From assembly GCA_028689585.1 (NCBI GenBank), contig JAQVCW010000014.1, positions 34,869-98,868 of the forward strand: a DNA stretch of 64,000 nt. Direction: 5' to 3'. Both the position numbers and the translations under genes were made by a program. The notes below the pieces were generated by a model. The model was not told the DNA's origin. It ran no database searches and saw only the letters and a list, made by a program, of their open reading frames with translations. Source of the DNA: Lachnospiraceae bacterium (GTDB lineage Bacteria; Bacillota; Clostridia; Lachnospirales; Lachnospiraceae). This document shows, in pieces, positions 62,309 through 64,000 of this stretch (the first letter of the stretch is position 1; each line of letters begins with the position of its first letter).

Positions 62309-62515
62309 TTGAATAATTATTTGATTTCTTCACAAGACGGAAGGCTAAGCAGGGCAGTATATATGCATGAGGGGGAAAAATCTGATGGATGGTATGCTGC
62401 CGATTCCGGGAAAAGGATGGAATCGGTGGGATTTGCCGTTCGCTGCGTGCGCTTCCCGGATAATGGACAAGAGATGTCTGCTTTCGGCAGATACCGTGGC
62501 AGAACAGTAACGATA
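62309..62515 (+). pseudogene. possible C-terminal fragment of a surface protein (FISUMP-like)
   Basis: The stretch reads SDGWYAADSGKRMESVGFAV followed by RCVR. The GFxVRCVR ending preceded by polar residues is typical of Fib_succ_major/DUF1566-type extracellular domains. There is no start codon with a ribosome-binding site and no upstream part, so this is at most a remnant. The open frame runs on into the rubrerythrin gene and is meaningless there. Confidence 0.3.
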
Positions 62516-62558
62516 GAAAAAAGAGGATGGAAACGATACGCTTCCATCCTCTTTAAAA
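62516..62558. terminator. bidirectional intrinsic terminator
   Basis: AAAGAGGATGGAA pairs perfectly with TTCCATCCTCTTT around a nine-base loop with A-run and T-run flanks. It separates the rightward secreted-protein cluster from the leftward rubrerythrin gene. Confidence 0.88.
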
Positions 62559-62582
62559 ATTCCATGCTATATTATTCTTTGA

Positions 62583-63128
62583 TTATGCGAAATATCTCTT
62601 CAGCAGACCTGCAAATGCTTTTCCGTGTCTTGCTTCGTCCTTTGCCATCTCATGAACGGTGTCATGGATTGCATCCAGGTTAGCAGCTTTTGCCAGCTTA
62701 GCCAGCTCCAGTTTGCCTGCGGTAGCGCCGTTTTCTGCATCTACTCTCATTTCCAGGTTCTTTTTGGTGCTGTCAGTTACGACTTCACCCAGCATCTCAG
62801 CGAATTTAGCTGCATGTTCTGCTTCTTCGTAAGCAGCTTTTTCCCAGTAAAGGCCGATTTCCGGATATCCTTCTCTATGAGCAACTCTGGACATAGCCAG
62901 GTACATACCTACTTCTGAACATTCTCCTTCGAAGTTAGCTCTCAGACCAGAGAGGATTTCTTCGCTGACACCTTTTGCAATGCCTACTTCATGTTCGCAA
63001 GCCCAAGTCATGGTGCCTTCTTTCATTTCTTCAAATTTATCAGCGCCTGCTTTGCAGATTGGACATTGTTCCGGAGCTGCTTCGCCTTCATATACATAAC
63101 CACATACTTTACATACAAATTTTGCCAT
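62583..63128 (-). CDS. reverse rubrerythrin (N-terminal rubredoxin domain)
   Basis: A 181-residue peroxide-reducing protein of anaerobes. The rubredoxin iron site comes first ([23 protein letters not shown]), then the di-iron four-helix domain with [22 protein letters not shown] and [12 protein letters not shown] supplying Glu and His ligands. Domain order is the reverse of classical rubrerythrin, as in clostridial forms that act as NADH-linked peroxidases with a reductase partner. It has its own promoter with a PerR-like box and lies downstream of perR. Confidence 0.93.
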   Translation of the reverse strand: MAKFVCKVCGYVYEGEAAPEQCPICKAGADKFEEMKEGTMTWACEHEVGIAKGVSEEILSGLRANFEGECSEVGMYLAMSRVAHREGYPEIGLYWEKAAYEEAEHAAKFAEMLGEVVTDSTKKNLEMRVDAENGATAGKLELAKLAKAANLDAIHDTVHEMAKDEARHGKAFAGLLKRYFA

Positions 63129-63192
63129 TGTTTTGATCTCCTTTTAATTTTTATTATTTTTTAGTGTGCACAAAGATTTAAATTTTATTAAT

Positions 63193-63241
63193 TAGTAATA
63201 GTTACTATAATTACTTTACCATCTTTTGCCTTCGTTGTCAA
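63193..63241 (-). promoter_or_regulatory. rubrerythrin promoter with PerR-type box
   Basis: On the minus strand, TTGACA (63236-63241), 17-bp spacer and TAAAGT (63213-63218). TAGTAA-TAG-TTACTA (63193-63207) lies just after the -10 box. The same half-sites occur at the perR promoter (63655-63669). Confidence 0.75.
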
Positions 63242-63636
63242 GTGTTTTTATTCTTTTTGGTACAGTTTTCGCAGAGGCCATAAAAGTTAGTCACATATCC
63301 TTCAATCTCTCCGCTAAAATGTTCTTTCGCAGTATCCATGATGGAATCGATGCTTTTCATATCCAGGTCGCTGACCTGATGACAGCTTCTGCAGATAAAA
63401 TGATGATGCTGCGAGATATCGCCATCAAAGTGATCTGGGCCGTCTCCGGTAGAAATCTTTTTTATTTCACCTAACTCTGTAAGCAGGGCGAGGTTCCGAT
63501 ATACGGTACCCAGGCTGATGCGGGGCTGTTCTTCCCGAATGCAGGTGTAGACTGTCTCTGCGGTGGGATGATCCTTGCGCCCGGCCAGGAAGTTTTTGAT
63601 GGATTCTCTTTGGCGGCTGTATTTTAAAGTTGCCAT
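63238..63636 (-). CDS. perR: Fur-family peroxide regulator, PerR-like
   Basis: A 132-residue metalloregulator. The winged helix (about residues 1-75) includes HPTAETVYTCIREEQPRISLGTVYRNL. The metal region has HHHFICRSCHQ and the second Cys pair CENC, giving the structural zinc CxxC motifs. PerR senses peroxide by oxidation of its regulatory metal site. The gene sits upstream of rubrerythrin, and both promoters carry the same 15-bp palindrome, which supports PerR over Fur. Confidence 0.88.
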   Translation of the reverse strand: MATLKYSRQRESIKNFLAGRKDHPTAETVYTCIREEQPRISLGTVYRNLALLTELGEIKKISTGDGPDHFDGDISQHHHFICRSCHQVSDLDMKSIDSIMDTAKEHFSGEIEGYVTNFYGLCENCTKKNKNT

Positions 63637-63654
63637 GGAGTCCTCCTTTGGTAA

Positions 63655-63703
63655 TAGTAATTAGTACTAATATTAATATAGCAGTAAAACATGAAAGTGT
63701 CAA
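63655..63703 (-). promoter_or_regulatory. perR promoter with autoregulatory box
   Basis: On the minus strand, TTGACA (63698-63703), 17-bp spacer and TATATT (63675-63680). TAGTA-ATTAG-TACTA (63655-63669) follows the -10 box. Confidence 0.78.
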
Positions 63704-63719
63704 GGGGTATTTGAAAAAA

Positions 63720-63763
63720 TAGCTGGCACATTCTTGTGACTTCAGTCGTGAGTTAGCCAGCTA
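63720..63763 (+). mobile_element. left-end hairpin of an IS200/IS605-type insertion
   Basis: TAGCTGGC (63720-63727) and GCCAGCTA (63756-63763) are perfect inverted arms around an inner CTTGTGACT/AGTCGTGAG stem with wobble pairs. Subterminal imperfect hairpins of this kind are recognised by TnpA. It begins about 17 bases outside the perR -35 box. The right end is beyond the window. Confidence 0.55.
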
Positions 63764-63839
63764 AAATTTTATGACTATAAAAGAACAAATGTTCGACAAA
63801 ACACTTGCATAATGATGCGACATATGGTATGATATAGAT

Positions 63840-64000
63840 ATGGAAAAACTATATGATTTACCAATTAAAAATAATTTAACATATGGTCGTGGATATGTAT
63901 ACTCTCTTCAATATCACATTGTGTGGTGCACGAAATATCGTAAAAAGGTATTATGCAATGGTATGGATGAGAAATGTAAGGAACTGCTGTACGGCCTGGC
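63840..64000 (+). CDS. tnpA: IS200/IS605-family transposase TnpA (partial, runs off the edge)
   Basis: ATG 63840 opens a frame that continues past the window end; 53 complete codons are visible. The segment YSLQYHIVWCTKYRKKVL is the hallmark N-terminus of Y1 tyrosine single-strand transposases. The HUH motif and catalytic Tyr would lie beyond base 64000. A promoter-like TTGCAT, 17-bp spacer and TATGAT (63805-63833) precedes it. Confidence 0.88.
   Translation, partial: MEKLYDLPIKNNLTYGRGYVYSLQYHIVWCTKYRKKVLCNGMDEKCKELLYGL

Noticed and set aside
62516..62683. Continuation of the FISUMP-like frame into the rubrerythrin gene
   Set aside because: It passes through a terminator and then antisense to a conserved gene, so only the part before 62515 could be a real remnant.

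Overview
The window looks like chromosomal DNA of a strictly anaerobic, low-to-mid GC Gram-positive of the Clostridia, most likely a Lachnospiraceae gut commensal. The basis is the gene content and control style: Firmicutes-type sigma-A promoters, GGAGG ribosome-binding sites, a guanine-type and a manganese-type riboswitch, the gdpP-rplI-dnaB block, BMP-type nucleoside ABC transporters, a LanFEG-type exporter with its two-component system, reverse rubrerythrin with PerR, and a glycyl-radical enzyme. No rRNA, tRNA or CRISPR array was found. The taxonomic call is inference.

Layout. 1-770 is mostly non-coding with strong hairpins. 773-3235 is a divergent pyridoxal-kinase / MocR-regulator pair. 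3345-6461 encodes a large TPR-plus-AAA protein with a 36-bp in-frame repeat array. 6580-11885 is a guanine-riboswitch-controlled nucleoside ABC transporter whose binding protein is frameshifted. 11890-16948 holds an RpiR regulator, a beta-glucoside PTS, a 6-phospho-beta-glucosidase and a PHP phosphatase. 17033-21640 is a two-component system divergent from a lantibiotic-immunity-type ABC exporter. 21761-25111 has a decayed methyltransferase gene, a metallo-hydrolase, a manganese-type riboswitch and a flotillin. 25272-34983 has a HAD phosphatase, then a polyol/pentose locus (ribulokinase, ROK regulator, two zinc dehydrogenases, RbsBAC-type transporter). 35381-39505 is alpha-glucan metabolism. 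40029-44022 is gdpP, an rplI gene broken by an amber codon, and dnaB. 44213-47135 has a degenerate LytM protein, a hemolysin-III-like protein and an ECF S component. 47584-57163 is a nucleoside salvage locus: nucleoside hydrolase, BMP transporter, YjjI/YjjW glycyl-radical enzyme and activase, adenosine deaminase. 57233 is a Crp/Fnr regulator. 58222-62301 is a run of five small secreted or anchored proteins of unknown function. 62583-63636 is rubrerythrin and PerR. An IS200/IS605 transposase runs off the right edge.

The points most worth following are these. (1) A two-hairpin leader element of about 82 bp recurs three times at 19-23 nt from a start codon (HAD phosphatase, nucleoside hydrolase, BMP protein), with a shortened fourth copy before adenosine deaminase; stems are kept by compensatory changes. 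This is a candidate undescribed cis-regulatory RNA or a leader-seeking repeat family. (2) A YjjI/YjjW glycyl-radical pair is embedded in a purine-nucleoside uptake and cleavage operon. (3) There are two families of nested palindromic intergenic repeats, one placed directly after stop codons. (4) Three reading frames carry isolated lesions: a frameshift in the BMP gene, amber codons in rplI and in the flotillin tail. All boundaries, folds and promoters were read by eye without any search.
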